A stretch of DNA of 64,000 bases from assembly GCA_031555505.1 (NCBI GenBank), contig JAVBUH010000005.1:1-64000 (forward strand). The letters run 5' to 3'. Made by a program: the position numbers and the translations under genes. This DNA comes from JAJDIA01 sp031555505. Its GTDB lineage: Bacteria > Bacteroidota > Bacteroidia > Bacteroidales > Tannerellaceae. The notes beneath the pieces are model-generated. The model did no database searches, was not told where the DNA came from, and saw only the letters and a program-made list of their open reading frames with translations. Positions 40,646-49,892 of the stretch are shown piece by piece (within the stretch, counting starts at the first letter, position 1; each line of letters opens with the position of its first letter).

Positions 40646-42550
40646 TTATCTTTTCTTGCGCTGGTCTTGCTGCTTTTTCAGCGTTTCCTGCTGTACGCGC
40701 TGGGCTTCTTCGAGGCGTTTCATGAAACCGGATTTTTTCTGCGGTTTCTTTTTGTTGGCTTCGAGCTTGGCCAGCAGTTTCTCTTCGTCGATAAAGAAAC
40801 GGAACACAAAGGTTTGCAGGATCGTCATCAGCGTAGAGATGAAGTAGTAATAGGTCAAACCGGATGCATACTCGTTGAAGAAGAAGAGGAACATCAGCGG
40901 CATCATATACATCATGATCTTCATACCCGGCATTTGTTGCTGCCCGGTATTGGTCATCTCCATATTGAACTTGGTGTAGACAATGTTGGTGATCGTCATC
41001 AGGAGACAGAAGAGTGAAATATGGTTACCAAAGTACGGTGTGATGATCGGAATATACGTGTTCCAGCTCACAATGGCATCATACGTAGATAAGTCCTTGG
41101 CCCAGAGGAAGCTCTCGTGGCGCAGTTCGATAGCCGACGGGAAGAACATGAACAGTGCGATCAGCACCGGCATCTGCAGCAACATGGGCAAACAGCCACT
41201 CATCGGGCTGGCGCCGGCACGGCTGTACAGATCCATCACGGCCTTCTGCCGCTCCATGGCTTTTTCCTGTCCGGGATATTTCTCATTGAGTTCTTCCACC
41301 TGCGGACGCAGTACGCGCATCTTGGCAGACGACATGTACGATTTATAGGTAAGCGGGAAAAGGATCAGTTTCACTATCAGGGTCAGCACAAAGATCAGCA
41401 ACCCATAGTTACCGATAAACTTACCCAGGAAGTCGAACAGCGGGATGATGAAATACTGGTTCATCCACCGGAACACGCTTACACCGAGCGAGATCATCTT
41501 TTCAAGGTCGAGCTGCTGTTCCTTCACAACACCCTTGTCGTACGATTTGAGCAGGGCGTACCGGTTGGGGCCGAAGTAGAACTTCATATCCGTGCTTTCG
41601 CGTCCCTGGAGGTCGAACGGCAGGGTGGTATTCGCCTTATAGCGTTTGAGGTAACCGTCGGCGGTGAGCACTTTGGAGTCGAGCGTGGTCGCTTCGAAGC
41701 CTTCGTCGTTGTCCATGATGAGGACGGTAGAGAAGAACATATCCTTGTAGCCGATCCATTTCAGGCGGTTAGACAACTGCTTGCTGTCGTTCTTGGATTC
41801 GCTCAGGTATTCCACATCATCGGCCATGAACTTGTAGTACAGGGCGGTATAGCGGCTTTCGAACTTACGCCCTTTTTCTTGCTGGCGCACATCCTGCTGC
41901 CACACAAGGTCGATGGTGTTGGTGCTCGGCGCCAGGATACCGTTCAGACCGGTACCTTTGATGCTGTACGAGAGCATATAATCGTCCGGCTTGAGCGTAT
42001 AGGTAAAGTCCAGGTAGGCGCCTTCACCCATCGTGAGACGCATCACCACGCTGCCGTCGCCCTGGTTCACGGGTGTGAAATACATATCGCTGGTATTCAC
42101 CACGCGGTTGGTAGCCGATACGAGGGTGAAATCGAAGATCGATTCCTTTTCGTCGAACAAGACCAGCGGACGAGCGTCGTGCGTGTCGTATTCCTTCAGG
42201 CGGGCATAAGCAATCCGTCCCCCTTTGGTACTGAGGCGAAGTTCCACCAGTTCGTTTTCCATCGTTACAAACTCTTCCGTGCCGTGCATGGCCTGTGCAA
42301 ACACACCATACGTACCTTCCAGGCGGGCCTGGCGTACGGAGTCGGGGGCTGCCTGCAAGTCGGCTTCAGCCTGTTTTTCGAGGTTCTCCTGTTGGCTGAT
42401 CTCAAGTTGCCGTGCCGTCTCAATCCTCGCGATTGAATCCTGATACTGGCGCTGTGCCTCTACTTGTTCAGGTGTTGGCCGGTTGTACCAGCTGAACACA
42501 AACAGAACGATCCCGATAAGGACAAAGGCAATAATCGTGTTTTTATCCAT
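40646..42550 (-). CDS. yidC: YidC membrane protein insertase, copy 2 (complete)
   Basis: 634 residues, a full-length gram-negative YidC. The N-terminal helix is MDKNTIIAFVLIGIVLFVFSW, followed by a Gln/Glu-rich linker, the periplasmic beta-sandwich (about 75-370), and the five-helix insertase core from FRWMNQYFIIPLFDFLGKF onwards with a hydrophilic groove region TYKSYMSSAKMRVLRPQVEE. The basic Gln/Lys tail ends the protein. It lies 9 bases after pyrG on the same strand. The presence of a second yidC at the window start is unusual for a Gram-negative. Which copy is the essential one cannot be told from sequence. Confidence 0.96.
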   Translation of the reverse strand: MDKNTIIAFVLIGIVLFVFSWYNRPTPEQVEAQRQYQDSIARIETARQLEISQQENLEKQAEADLQAAPDSVRQARLEGTYGVFAQAMHGTEEFVTMENELVELRLSTKGGRIAYARLKEYDTHDARPLVLFDEKESIFDFTLVSATNRVVNTSDMYFTPVNQGDGSVVMRLTMGEGAYLDFTYTLKPDDYMLSYSIKGTGLNGILAPSTNTIDLVWQQDVRQQEKGRKFESRYTALYYKFMADDVEYLSESKNDSKQLSNRLKWIGYKDMFFSTVLIMDNDEGFEATTLDSKVLTADGYLKRYKANTTLPFDLQGRESTDMKFYFGPNRYALLKSYDKGVVKEQQLDLEKMISLGVSVFRWMNQYFIIPLFDFLGKFIGNYGLLIFVLTLIVKLILFPLTYKSYMSSAKMRVLRPQVEELNEKYPGQEKAMERQKAVMDLYSRAGASPMSGCLPMLLQMPVLIALFMFFPSAIELRHESFLWAKDLSTYDAIVSWNTYIPIITPYFGNHISLFCLLMTITNIVYTKFNMEMTNTGQQQMPGMKIMMYMMPLMFLFFFNEYASGLTYYYFISTLMTILQTFVFRFFIDEEKLLAKLEANKKKPQKKSGFMKRLEEAQRVQQETLKKQQDQRKKR

Positions 42551-42559
42551 TCCGCTTTA

Positions 42560-44191
42560 TTAGTTGTCTTTTTTCTTATTATCGATTGCCGCCTTCACAA
42601 AGCTGAGGAAGAGCGGGTTGGGGTTCACTACGGTACTATTGTATTCGGGATGGTATTGTACGCCTACATACCATTTCAATTGCGGTATCTCTACCACTTC
42701 CACCAGGTTGGTATCCGGGTTTTCGCCCACGCACTTCATGCCGGCATCTTCAAAACGGGCCTTGTATTCGTTGTTGAACTCAAAGCGGTGACGGTGGCGT
42801 TCCTGGATCATCTCCTTACCATAGGCCGAGAACGCATGCGAGCCTTTCTTCAGCACGCAGTCGTAAGCGCCGAGACGCATGGAACCGCCCATATTGGTCA
42901 CATTCTTCTGTTCTTCCATCAGGTCGATCACCTTAAACGGCGTGTTAGGCTCCATTTCGGTAGAGTTGGCGTCGGCCAGGCCGAGCACGTTGCGGGCAAA
43001 CTCAATCACCATGCACTGCATGCCAAGGCAGATACCGAGGCAGGGAACATCGTGTTCGCGGGCATAGCGGATGGCGGCAAACTTGCCCTCGATGCCGCGC
43101 TGTCCGAATCCGGGTGCGATCAGGATGCCGTCCATCTCTTTGAGTTGTTCGGCGGCATTCTCGTCGTTCAGCTTTTCAGAATGGAAAAGGTGGAGGTCCA
43201 GTTTGCGGTGGTTATAGATGGCGGCCTGCATCAGCGATTCGTCGATCGACTTGTAGGCATCCTGCAATTCCACGTATTTGCCCACGAGACCGATCTTGAC
43301 GCTCTTCGTGGCATTGTTCTTCTTGTCGAGGAAAGCTTTCCAGGCTTGCAGATCGGTTTCCTGGATCTTATCCACTTCGAGGCCTACGCGGCGGATCACG
43401 ATCTCGTCCATTTTCTGGCGGTGCAGCACGAGCGGCACTTCGTAGATAGTCGGTACGTCGATCGACTGGATCACGGCATCTTCGGCCACGTTGCAGAAGA
43501 GGGCCACCTTGCGCAGGATATCGTTTTGCAATTCCCGTTCGGTTCGCAGCACCAGGATGTCGGGCTGGATACCCAGTTCCTGCAACTGCTTCACGGAATG
43601 CTGTGTAGGCTTCGTTTTATATTCTTTGGCGGCGGCGATATACGGCACGTAGGTGAGGTGCACACACAGGCAGTTCTTGCCGAGTTCCCATTTGAGCTGG
43701 CGCACACTTTCGATAAAGGGCAGCGATTCGATGTCGCCCACGGTACCGCCGATCTCGGTGATCACGAAGTCGAATTTATGCTTCGTGCCGAGCATCTTGA
43801 TGTTGCGCTTGATCTCGTCGGTGATATGGGGCACCACCTGCACGGTCTTGCCCAGGTAATCGCCGCGGCGTTCTTTCTCGATCACGCTCTGGTAGATACG
43901 TCCGGTAGTGATATTGTTGGCGCGTGTAGTCGGTACGTTCAGGAACCGCTCATAGTGCCCCAGGTCGAGGTCTGCCTCGTGTCCGTCTACCGTCACGTAG
44001 CACTCGCCGTGCTCGTACGGGTTCAGCGTACCGGGGTCGATGTTAATATACGGGTCGAATTTTTGGATAGTGACTTTGTATCCTCTTGCCTGGAGCAGTT
44101 TGCCCAGCGACGCAGCGATGATACCTTTCCCCAGGGAAGAGATCACGCCACCAGTCACGAAAATGTACTTTGTATCTGCCACGTTGGTCAT
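42560..44191 (-). CDS. pyrG: CTP synthase
   Basis: 543 residues. The N-terminal synthase domain has the ATP-binding start KYIFVTGGVISSLGKGIIAASLG and FDPYINIDPGTLNPYEHGE. The C-terminal class I glutamine amidotransferase domain has the nucleophile Cys in CLGICLGMQCMVIEFARN, and the His-Glu pair in VQYHPEYNS. It makes CTP from UTP, ATP and glutamine. It is probably the first gene of a pyrG-yidC-DUF5009 operon. An overlapping long frame on the plus strand is a shadow. Confidence 0.97.
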   Translation of the reverse strand: MTNVADTKYIFVTGGVISSLGKGIIAASLGKLLQARGYKVTIQKFDPYINIDPGTLNPYEHGECYVTVDGHEADLDLGHYERFLNVPTTRANNITTGRIYQSVIEKERRGDYLGKTVQVVPHITDEIKRNIKMLGTKHKFDFVITEIGGTVGDIESLPFIESVRQLKWELGKNCLCVHLTYVPYIAAAKEYKTKPTQHSVKQLQELGIQPDILVLRTERELQNDILRKVALFCNVAEDAVIQSIDVPTIYEVPLVLHRQKMDEIVIRRVGLEVDKIQETDLQAWKAFLDKKNNATKSVKIGLVGKYVELQDAYKSIDESLMQAAIYNHRKLDLHLFHSEKLNDENAAEQLKEMDGILIAPGFGQRGIEGKFAAIRYAREHDVPCLGICLGMQCMVIEFARNVLGLADANSTEMEPNTPFKVIDLMEEQKNVTNMGGSMRLGAYDCVLKKGSHAFSAYGKEMIQERHRHRFEFNNEYKARFEDAGMKCVGENPDTNLVEVVEIPQLKWYVGVQYHPEYNSTVVNPNPLFLSFVKAAIDNKKKDN

Positions 44192-44230
44192 ATTTTTATG
44201 CCTATAAAAGCGCTATTGCATTAAAAACGG

Positions 44231-44261
44231 CAAAGTTAGGCATTTTCGCATTTTCCCCCAA
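44231..44261 (-). promoter_or_regulatory. promoter of pyrG
   Basis: On the minus strand TTG (44259-44261) and TAACTTTG (44231-44238) are 20 bases apart, about 40 bases before the pyrG start. Confidence 0.75.
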
Positions 44262-44433
44262 CGATCAGGGCGTTTATTTTACAGTAGCCCTTTAGCGAAG
44301 CATTCAGACAGGTTATTACAGAAAAGAAGGATATGACAGATACTTTCTGACATACCCCTTTACTCCGATAAAACAAGTTTATTTCAAAACATTTTTTTAA
44401 CGATTGCAAATTACGGATTAAAACGTCTACCCC

Positions 44434-45318
44434 CTAAAGCTCCCTCATCCCCTCTACCAGCGAATGGGGGCGGAAGGAGAAGTCGCGGCAGGCTTTCCGG
44501 TTGGAGAGGCCGCTGTGGAGGGGGCGTGGGGTGGCTTCGTTCATCTCGGCGGTGGTGACGGGTTGGATAAGCGAGTGGTCGAGGTGGAAGAAGCCGGCTA
44601 CGCGGTAGGCGATGTCGGCAATGGTGAGACACTCGTCGCCGCAGAGGTGGTAGAGGCCGGTGCCGGAGAACGGGAGTAACTGGCGGAGGCCAGTGGCTAC
44701 ATCGTCTACCCAGGTAGGGGTTCGCCATTGGTCGGAGACAACGCGGATGGGCTGGCCGGCTTCGAGGCGCGTCTTTACCAGTTGGAAGATGTTGCCGTGC
44801 TGGCCAGGCAGGGCGCGACCATAGACTACCACCACACGGGCAACCGCAGCGTTGGAACAGGCGGCAAGAGCGGCCTGCTCGCCGAGCCACTTGGTATGGC
44901 CGTAGTAGTTGACGGGGGCTGGCAGGTCGTCTTCGGTATAAAGCCGGTCCTCATGGCCACTGAACACAAAGTCGGTCGAGAGATGGATGAAGCGGCTCTG
45001 CAGGCGCGCACAGCAGGCGGCCAGGTGCTCCACGGCAGATACGTTGACGGCGTATGCCTCATCGTGATGCAATTCGCAGTAATCGGGCACCGAGAGGGCC
45101 GAGGTGTTGACCACGGCATCGGGACGGATCTCACCGAGCAGGCTACTGATGGCGGCGTAGACGGTGATATCGGCCGTAACGAAACGATAACCGGCAGTCG
45201 GCCAGCGGTCGGCATTGAGCGAAACGCCATACACCTCATACCCCTCCTGCCCTGCCAATTGTTGTAGGAGACGACGGCCGGTAAAGCCGTTAGCACCGAT
45301 CACTACTATTTTCTTCAT
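44434..45318 (-). CDS. NAD(P)-dependent sugar reductase, RmlD/dTDP-4-dehydrorhamnose reductase-like
   Basis: About 294 residues of the extended short-chain dehydrogenase family. It has the Rossmann start KKIVVIGANGFTGRRLLQQL, the RmlD-like DAVVNTSALSVPDYCE and HLSTDFVFSG, and the YGHTKWLGEQ with catalytic Tyr-Lys (YxxxK). It may reduce a nucleotide-linked 4-keto sugar, but without rmlA-C neighbours the substrate is open. ATG 45318 is chosen because it begins the conserved core; a longer frame adds 17 residues without homologous character. It lies 1 base after the beta-barrel gene stop, so co-transcription is likely. Confidence 0.82.
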   Translation of the reverse strand: MKKIVVIGANGFTGRRLLQQLAGQEGYEVYGVSLNADRWPTAGYRFVTADITVYAAISSLLGEIRPDAVVNTSALSVPDYCELHHDEAYAVNVSAVEHLAACCARLQSRFIHLSTDFVFSGHEDRLYTEDDLPAPVNYYGHTKWLGEQAALAACSNAAVARVVVVYGRALPGQHGNIFQLVKTRLEAGQPIRVVSDQWRTPTWVDDVATGLRQLLPFSGTGLYHLCGDECLTIADIAYRVAGFFHLDHSLIQPVTTAEMNEATPRPLHSGLSNRKACRDFSFRPHSLVEGMREL

Positions 45319-45319
45319 A

Positions 45320-46555
45320 TCAAAAGAGATACACCAACAATCCCACCGCCCGGTGATTGGTAACGGCATGGGTATCGTTCACCTTTCCGTTCCGCGTATT
45401 AATCGTTCCGTAATAGGCTGTGGTAAGGCAATACTCCACACCCAAACGCCAGTGGGGCAAGTTGTATGAGAAACTGGGGTTAACAGTATACACCTGGTCG
45501 ATATTAAGCGACCGGCCGTAAATTTGGGTAAGAGAAGTGCTGAGCAATTCATCAGATGTACCCAGGTTCTTGGTATAGCCGGCAAAGAAACCTGCTTTCC
45601 ATTTCGTCCCGTACGTGAAGTTCACCCAGGAAGAAGAATGGCGAAAAGGTGTGTAGGACTGTTTGCCGGATAGTTCATCCGTCACGCGACTCACGCCGTA
45701 GCCACCAATGGTAGCGGTATGATCGGTCATTTCGTGTATCATTGATTTGGCGGCCACCATATAGTTCTTTGCGGTATATTTGAAGTGGGCTTCGTAAGAA
45801 AGACCAGTCACGCGTTCATGTACTTTATAGAGTTGACTATTCAACTCAGACACTGTACGCGGAGCGAGTGAGATAAGGTAAGCACCTGCGCCTACAATGG
45901 TGCGTCCCGCAATGAAATCAGCGCCGAGAAAGAGTTCGGGCACGCAACTGTTCTTGATATAGTCTTCCGACGCTCCGGCAGGGCCCGGCGAAGTATATTG
46001 CAATTGCCAAATCGTAGCAGCCGTGAGGTGTACGTTCCCGATATGCTGGCGGTAGCGGAACATCGGGCTACGGTTGAAGGGATTGAAAGGAGCCCCTGTG
46101 GAAAGGCTCAATACATCCGGCATCACATCTCCTACGAGCGGATGCCACGTTTGCCCGATAAGTAACTGGCTCTTCTCCCAGTCGAGCGCCACCCAGGCCT
46201 GGCGGATACGCAGCATGGTGGTGCTGGCCGAAAAACCACCAAAGTCGGTCTCGATCTTAGCCGACGTACGTGCCGAACCAACTGCCGGCCCCTTCATATC
46301 CAATCCCAGCCGGGTGGTGAAGGTATAGAAACTACCGTTGGGCGAGGCGTTGATATCCCGTCCGGAAGCGTCGATGCGCTCATCCATCGGATACAGGAAG
46401 AAGTTACCGTCTACCGGTGCCACTGCCGCGCGGCTGTTGTAGAACAGGTCGCCCCGCACAAAACCATAAAAAGTATACGAAAAATCTTTTTTTTGTGCCT
46501 TGACCGGGAACAGCAGGCAACACAAGGACAGGAAGAATAGGATCCGTCTCATCAT
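45320..46555 (-). CDS. Outer-membrane beta-barrel protein (DcaP-like)
   Basis: 411 residues with a signal peptide (MMRRILFFLSLCCLLFPVKAQ), amphipathic strands throughout, a periodic aromatic pattern and a C-terminal Phe (VGLLVYLF), all typical of an outer-membrane barrel. The motif IRQAWVALDWEKSQLLIGQTWHPL is shared with DcaP-like porins. The cargo is unknown. It is the first gene of a two-gene unit with the sugar reductase and is divergent from trpB. Confidence 0.75.
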   Translation of the reverse strand: MMRRILFFLSLCCLLFPVKAQKKDFSYTFYGFVRGDLFYNSRAAVAPVDGNFFLYPMDERIDASGRDINASPNGSFYTFTTRLGLDMKGPAVGSARTSAKIETDFGGFSASTTMLRIRQAWVALDWEKSQLLIGQTWHPLVGDVMPDVLSLSTGAPFNPFNRSPMFRYRQHIGNVHLTAATIWQLQYTSPGPAGASEDYIKNSCVPELFLGADFIAGRTIVGAGAYLISLAPRTVSELNSQLYKVHERVTGLSYEAHFKYTAKNYMVAAKSMIHEMTDHTATIGGYGVSRVTDELSGKQSYTPFRHSSSWVNFTYGTKWKAGFFAGYTKNLGTSDELLSTSLTQIYGRSLNIDQVYTVNPSFSYNLPHWRLGVEYCLTTAYYGTINTRNGKVNDTHAVTNHRAVGLLVYLF

Positions 46556-46599
46556 TCAGGGGTTTGTAATGTATATATAATCGGTTATCACTGAGGCGG

Positions 46600-46607
46600 C
46601 AAAGTTA
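46600..46607 (-). promoter_or_regulatory. -7 box of the beta-barrel gene
   Basis: TAACTTTG on the minus strand, about 45 bases upstream of the start codon. A CAA at 46625-46627 could be the reverse of a -33 TTG, with a slightly short spacer of 17. Confidence 0.55.
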
Positions 46608-46627
46608 GACATTTTTATAATCTCCAA

Positions 46628-46658
46628 TTTGATAAACGAAATATTATTTGTTCCTTTG
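46628..46658 (+). promoter_or_regulatory. promoter of trpB
   Basis: TTTG at 46628-46631 and TTCCTTTG (one off TAnnTTTG) at 46651-46658 have a 19-base spacer. Confidence 0.55.
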
Positions 46659-46718
46659 CCGCCAAGTTGTAAGATTTTTACCCCAAATAGCATTAACATG
46701 TAATCCATATATAACGAT

Positions 46719-48086
46719 ATGAGTACAAAAAAGTTTTTACTGGAAGAAAAAGACATACCCACAGCCTGGTATAATATCGTGGCGGACATGAAGAACAAAC
46801 CCCTTCCCCCGCTCAACCCGCAAACCAAACAACCGCTGAACCCGGAAGATCTCTATCCGTTGTTTGCCAAAGAACTGGTGCATCAGGAAATGAACCAGAC
46901 CGACGCCTGGATCGCCATCCCCGACGAAGTACGCGAGTTGTACAAGAACTACCGTCCCACCCCGCTGGTACGTGCCTATGGACTGGAAAAAGCGATCGAC
47001 ACCCCGGCACATATCTATTTCAAAAACGAAAGCGTGAGCCCAATCGGCTCGCACAAGCTAAACTCAGCCATCGCACAGGCCTACTTCTGCAAAAAGGAAG
47101 GCGTAACCAATATCACCACCGAAACAGGCGCCGGACAATGGGGTGCCGCCCTCTCCTACGCCGCCAAGGCCTTCGGACTGGAGCTGGCTGTGTATATGGT
47201 AAAGGTGAGCTATCACCAAAAACCCTACCGCCGCTCCATAATGCAGACTTTCGGCGCACAGGTGATCGCCTCACCCAGCATGAGCACCAAAGCCGGCCGC
47301 AAGATCCTGACCGAGCATCCGAATTACCAGGGCAGCCTCGGTACGGCTATCTCGGAAGCCGTAGAACTGGCGATGCAGACGCCCAATTGCAAATATACGC
47401 TGGGCAGCGTGCTCAACCATGTGATGCTACACCAGACCGTGATCGGTCTCGAAGCTGAAAAACAGATGGAAATGGCCGGCGAATACCCCGATGTGGTGAT
47501 CGGTTGCTTCGGTGGCGGTTCCAACTTCTCGGGTATCACTTTCCCCTTCCTGCGACACAAGTTGACAGCAGGGAAAAACATTCGCATCGTGGCTGCCGAA
47601 CCGGCCTCGTGCCCGAAGCTGACGCGCGGAAAGTTCCAATACGACTTTGGCGACGAAGCCGGTTACACCCCACTCCTGCCGATGTTTACACTCGGACACA
47701 ACTTTTCCCCGGCCAATATCCATGCCGGCGGATTGCGTTACCACGGCGCCGGATCGATCGTAAGCCAGCTGATGAAAGACGGCCTGATGGAAGCCACCGA
47801 CGTGAAACAGCTCGACACCTTTGAGGCAGCCACCCTGTTTGCCGCTGCCGAAGGGATCATCCCCGCCCCGGAATCATCCCACGCTATCGCCGCCGCTATC
47901 CGCGAAGCACAACAGGCCAAGGAAGAAGGCAAAGCGCGTACAATCCTGTTCAACCTCTCGGGCCATGGCTTGATCGACATGGCGGCCTACGACCAGTACC
48001 TGGCCGGCGACCTCACCAACTACTCGCTCTCCAGCGAAGAGATCGAGCGGAACCTCTCCCAGTTGGAACAGATCATCACGGACTGA
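46719..48086 (+). CDS. trpB: Tryptophan synthase beta-like PLP enzyme (TrpB2 type)
   Basis: A 455-residue member of the TrpB2 subgroup, longer at the N-terminus than classical TrpB (about 397). The PLP lysine is in SPIGSHKLNSAIAQAYFCKKEG, the substrate/phosphate loop is ETGAGQWG and the PLP-phosphate glycines are GCFGGGSNFSG. TrpB2 enzymes turn indole and serine into tryptophan without TrpA, or salvage indole. No trpA or other trp genes are adjacent, which supports the stand-alone type. Confidence 0.9.
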   Translation: MSTKKFLLEEKDIPTAWYNIVADMKNKPLPPLNPQTKQPLNPEDLYPLFAKELVHQEMNQTDAWIAIPDEVRELYKNYRPTPLVRAYGLEKAIDTPAHIYFKNESVSPIGSHKLNSAIAQAYFCKKEGVTNITTETGAGQWGAALSYAAKAFGLELAVYMVKVSYHQKPYRRSIMQTFGAQVIASPSMSTKAGRKILTEHPNYQGSLGTAISEAVELAMQTPNCKYTLGSVLNHVMLHQTVIGLEAEKQMEMAGEYPDVVIGCFGGGSNFSGITFPFLRHKLTAGKNIRIVAAEPASCPKLTRGKFQYDFGDEAGYTPLLPMFTLGHNFSPANIHAGGLRYHGAGSIVSQLMKDGLMEATDVKQLDTFEAATLFAAAEGIIPAPESSHAIAAAIREAQQAKEEGKARTILFNLSGHGLIDMAAYDQYLAGDLTNYSLSSEEIERNLSQLEQIITD

Positions 48087-48148
48087 TACCCGGTTTGGCA
48101 AGACGGTTCAGGGTCCCTAATCGCATCGGCACCAACCGGCATAAAAAG

Positions 48149-48186
48149 CAAATGGCGTGCATCCTCACGGACTGTACGCCATTTTC
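48149..48186. terminator. hairpin terminator between trpB and the DUF3836 gene
   Basis: The stem AAATGGCGT / ACGCCATTT with a 17-nt middle has A- and T-rich flanks on both sides and can serve both convergent genes. Confidence 0.8.
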
Positions 48187-48223
48187 GATATATACATTTT
48201 TAACTAATGTTTCCTGTCTTGCC

Positions 48224-48631
48224 TTATGAGAAGATGGTATCGTATCCTGAAGAGGGGATGAGCAACTGCTGGCTGTTGAGGCTATAGTCTTTTGCCTTAC
48301 CGTTCCACATGCCATAGTTGTTGATGATTTCTCCGGATTCGTTGTACGTAAACGTGCTACGATAGAACGGATCCCATTGTTCGTTGCGTTTGTTCCAACG
48401 ATAGGCCACTTTTTCGGCTACCTTACCGTCTGCGTGGTACGTGAATTCGTATTTCATTTCTTTAGTCAGGGTGTTATTTTCCTGTGAAAATATCACTTTG
48501 GAAATGATCTTGCCGTTTTCTTCTTTCGTATCATACAAGTAGGTCTTGGGAGTTACGGCTTGTACAGCCATACTTGCCATAAACACAAACACAAGAGCCA
48601 GAACGATTTTTGCAAATACTTTCAATTTCAT
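48224..48631 (-). CDS. DUF3836 secreted protein
   Basis: 135 residues with a signal peptide (MKLKVFAKIVLALVFVFMASMAVQA) and the DUF3836-like pattern TYLYDTKEENGKIISKVIFSQ, KYEFTYHADGKVAEKVAYRW, RSTFTYNESGEI. Repeating beta hairpins are likely. The family is confined to Bacteroidetes and has no known role. The minus-strand TACTTTG at about 48670 may be its -7 box. Confidence 0.8.
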   Translation of the reverse strand: MKLKVFAKIVLALVFVFMASMAVQAVTPKTYLYDTKEENGKIISKVIFSQENNTLTKEMKYEFTYHADGKVAEKVAYRWNKRNEQWDPFYRSTFTYNESGEIINNYGMWNGKAKDYSLNSQQLLIPSSGYDTIFS

Positions 48632-49008
48632 ACTACTGATTATTTAGAGGTTATAATGTAATTATGACGCAAAGTAGGGATGTTTTCAGGTAATAAACAA
48701 ACATTTAGTGACATATCGTAAGTGATATTAGCATATTTAACAATTAAGTCCGCCGACAAAAAAGCAAAACAAGACTAAAAACTTACAATTTATAACCAAA
48801 TGTTCATCGCAGGCCAGCTTCCTCCTTACAAACTTACAGTACAGGCATCTTTAAATCACTGTTTATAAAGATAATCAAGACAATAAATTCTCTTTCGTCA
48901 CTTTATATTAAAAGACGATAAATCGTTACGGCTGTTGCATATTTCAGCCGGAAAATAAAAATTTTATCAATAATTAACACGCGGGGGAATAATGCTTCCG
49001 GACGTAGG
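48632..49008. other. AT-rich intergenic stretch
   Basis: Only the upstream region of the DUF3836 gene is recognisable. No gene, repeat or RNA was identified in the rest. Confidence 0.5.
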
Positions 49009-49680
49009 TTACACCTGTCCCAGGTACTCTTCTACCGTGTAGTTGAGGAAGCGGTTGAAAGGGAGGAGCAACTGATAGGCCTCCACGGCACGGTCCATCC
49101 AGTCGGGTTGCTGCAGGAAGCTGTCCGGATTGTGCGAAATGACGCTGAGATCTTTGTGCCGGAGGATCTCGCCATATGGGGAGTCGGCAGGGAAGCCGGC
49201 CGGCATACGTGTCAGCATCTCCCCTTCAAGGCCGGGGTAAATGCGTTTGAAGGGAGGATACTCCAGCATGGCGGTAAATTCGTCGATCTGGTCGTAGATA
49301 TCTTGTCGGAGTTTCTTCAGCAACTTCGGTTCGGGCATCCAGATGCCGCCCGAGAGGATGATATTGCCCGGTTCGACATGGAAGTAGTATCCGCCATACA
49401 GGCTTTTACGTCCGCCTTTGCAGATATAAGCCGAGAAATAGTTCTTATACGGCAACTTATTGGGCGAGAAGCGGATGTCGCGATAGATGCGGTACAGGCA
49501 ATCCTTCGCCTCCATCCCTGCGATTTCCGGATCAAAAAGGGCGATACGGTCGATCAGCGCCTGTACGTCGGCGGCAAACGATTTACGTAAGACGTCGTAC
49601 CGTTCTTTGTTCGCCTGGAACCATACACGGTCGTTATTCTCTGTCAACTCACGAAGGAAGGGAAGGGTATCTGCATGCAT
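49009..49680 (-). CDS. DUF2461 protein (TIGR02453 type)
   Basis: A 223-residue cytoplasmic protein. It matches DUF2461 through LRELTENNDRVWFQANKERYD at the N-terminus, YRIYRDIRFSPNKLPYKNYFSAYI in the middle and YYFHVEPGNIILSGGIWMPE. The family is widespread and without a proven activity. Single gene. Confidence 0.88.
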   Translation of the reverse strand: MHADTLPFLRELTENNDRVWFQANKERYDVLRKSFAADVQALIDRIALFDPEIAGMEAKDCLYRIYRDIRFSPNKLPYKNYFSAYICKGGRKSLYGGYYFHVEPGNIILSGGIWMPEPKLLKKLRQDIYDQIDEFTAMLEYPPFKRIYPGLEGEMLTRMPAGFPADSPYGEILRHKDLSVISHNPDSFLQQPDWMDRAVEAYQLLLPFNRFLNYTVEEYLGQV

Positions 49681-49840
49681 AACGGATCGGATTAGAATTG
49701 ATCTGCCAAAGGTACTCTTTTTCCCCAGGCCGGCGCCATCCGTTTCGATGGATTATTTTGTCATATTTACGAAAAGAGTTCTAAAGGGGGGTTGTCAAAT
49801 GTCCACCATTAGCACACAGGGTAACACGGATTAGGCAAAA

Positions 49841-49874
49841 TTTGGTGAAATTTGATTAGTAAGCGTTATCTTTG
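49841..49874 (+). promoter_or_regulatory. promoter of the AraC-type regulator at 49893
   Basis: TTTG at 49841-49844 and TATCTTTG at 49867-49874; the spacer of 22 is slightly long. The start codon is only 18 bases beyond the -7 box, giving a very short leader. Confidence 0.6.
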
Positions 49875-49892
49875 TAGCTCGAACGTTACCTT

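Noticed and set aside
41117..42436. 439-codon plus-strand frame opposite yidC copy 2
   Set aside because: Shadow of yidC; no recognisable domain.
2..42550. The two yidC-DUF5009 pairs as an assembly artefact
   Set aside because: The copies differ in protein and at many silent positions and have different intercistronic elements.
42464..44224. Long plus-strand open frame opposite pyrG
   Set aside because: pyrG is unmistakable on the minus strand; the opposite frame has no promoter or motif and is His/Val-rich as such shadows are.
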